This document shows, in pieces, positions 63,591-64,000 of a stretch of 64,000 nt of DNA. The first letter of the stretch is position 1. Each line of letters starts with the position of its first letter. A program made the position numbers and the translations under genes. This DNA is from Actinernus sp. WN-2022 (lineage: Eukaryota > Cnidaria > Anthozoa > Actiniaria > Actinernidae): contig JAOWCC010001368.1 in the NCBI GenBank assembly GCA_030867875.1, positions 7,053,714-7,117,713 on the forward strand. The letters run 5' to 3'. Below the pieces are notes generated by a model that saw only the letters and a program-made list of their open reading frames with translations, had not been told where the DNA came from and ran no database searches.

Positions 63591-64000
63591 GATGAGTAAC
63601 TTTACCATGAGGCCTTGCGCGCCCAATCCAAGATGGCTGACAAAGATGGCGGACTTGGGGAAAGGAAATTGTTCTCGGGGTGGTGGTAGTAACTGTGATG
63701 ACGTAATTCAAGAAACCACGTGATATTGCCATAACAAAGGGAGGAGTGGGTCAGTAAGAAATAATACGCAGTGGGTTGCGTTAACTTATAGTTCACATTT
63801 CATTTTCGCGGTAGATTACGAATTCGGCACCGGATTTTGCACGGATCGTGGGATTTTAGTAATCTTACTATAACCTGAATTTGTATAACGCTGGAGCCGA
63901 ACAAGGGTTTAAAAAATCTCGGAAACTCTTGTTTCCTGAACAGTGCAATTCAGTACTTGTTCGTTTACGCCTTTGAGATATTTTTGCGTAGTTTCCGGAT
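63591..64000. other. Terminal stretch without recognised gene
   Basis: It contains CCAAGATGGCTGACAAAGAT and AAAGATGGCGG motifs near 63628-63650 and nothing else that could be assigned. Confidence 0.5.

Overview
The window is eukaryotic genomic DNA and most likely comes from an anthozoan cnidarian such as a stony coral. That is an inference from intron-rich genes, a cnidarian-like class A GPCR, very dense small inverted-repeat transposons and a DIRS/Ngaro-class retrotransposon. No diagnostic species marker was found. The sequence is scaffolded: exactly 100 N occupy 21868-21967, the usual marker for a gap of unknown length.

The main layout feature is a large direct duplication. Segment A (1-21867, ending at the gap) and segment B (29448-49630) share the same gene and repeat order, with SNPs, small indels and several clean transposon presence/absence differences. 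Both hold the 3' half of NSUN6 on the plus strand and, tail to tail with it, a single-exon GPCR on the minus strand. They then run through several kb of repeats into the 5' part of a tyrosine-recombinase retrotransposon. Segment A breaks off inside that retrotransposon at the gap. The simplest reading is two haplotypes of one locus placed in tandem by the scaffolder; a recent real duplication is the alternative.

The 21968-29447 stretch is present once. It holds two upstream NSUN6 exons (PUA domain; start of the methyltransferase domain), so the NSUN6 model running into segment B (25484-39748) is the most complete. Its N-terminal exons are not visible. NSUN6 is a cytosolic tRNA m5C methyltransferase. 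Segment B carries a frameshift in the last NSUN6 exon and five single-base indels in the GPCR, while the segment A versions read through cleanly.

The right third (47071-61763) is one Ngaro/DIRS-type retrotransposon with diagnostic split direct repeats (A1 at 47071; B1-A2-B2 at 61352-61763). It has RT, RNase H and tyrosine-recombinase coding regions, a probable 77-bp intron in pol, and an in-frame TAA at the recombinase catalytic tyrosine position. Its RT codon for an FIGLSKS-type motif is split by an 8.03-kb insertion (50414-58443). That insertion contains a 2.56-kb inverted-repeat element, a nearly complete LINE with an intact 1027-residue endonuclease/RT ORF, and a tRNA-like SINE. A second, internally deleted LINE lies at about 62436-63590.

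No single new multi-gene system was found. The most notable things are the nested, mutated tyrosine-recombinase retrotransposon and a set of transposon insertions whose empty sites can be read directly from the other copy.
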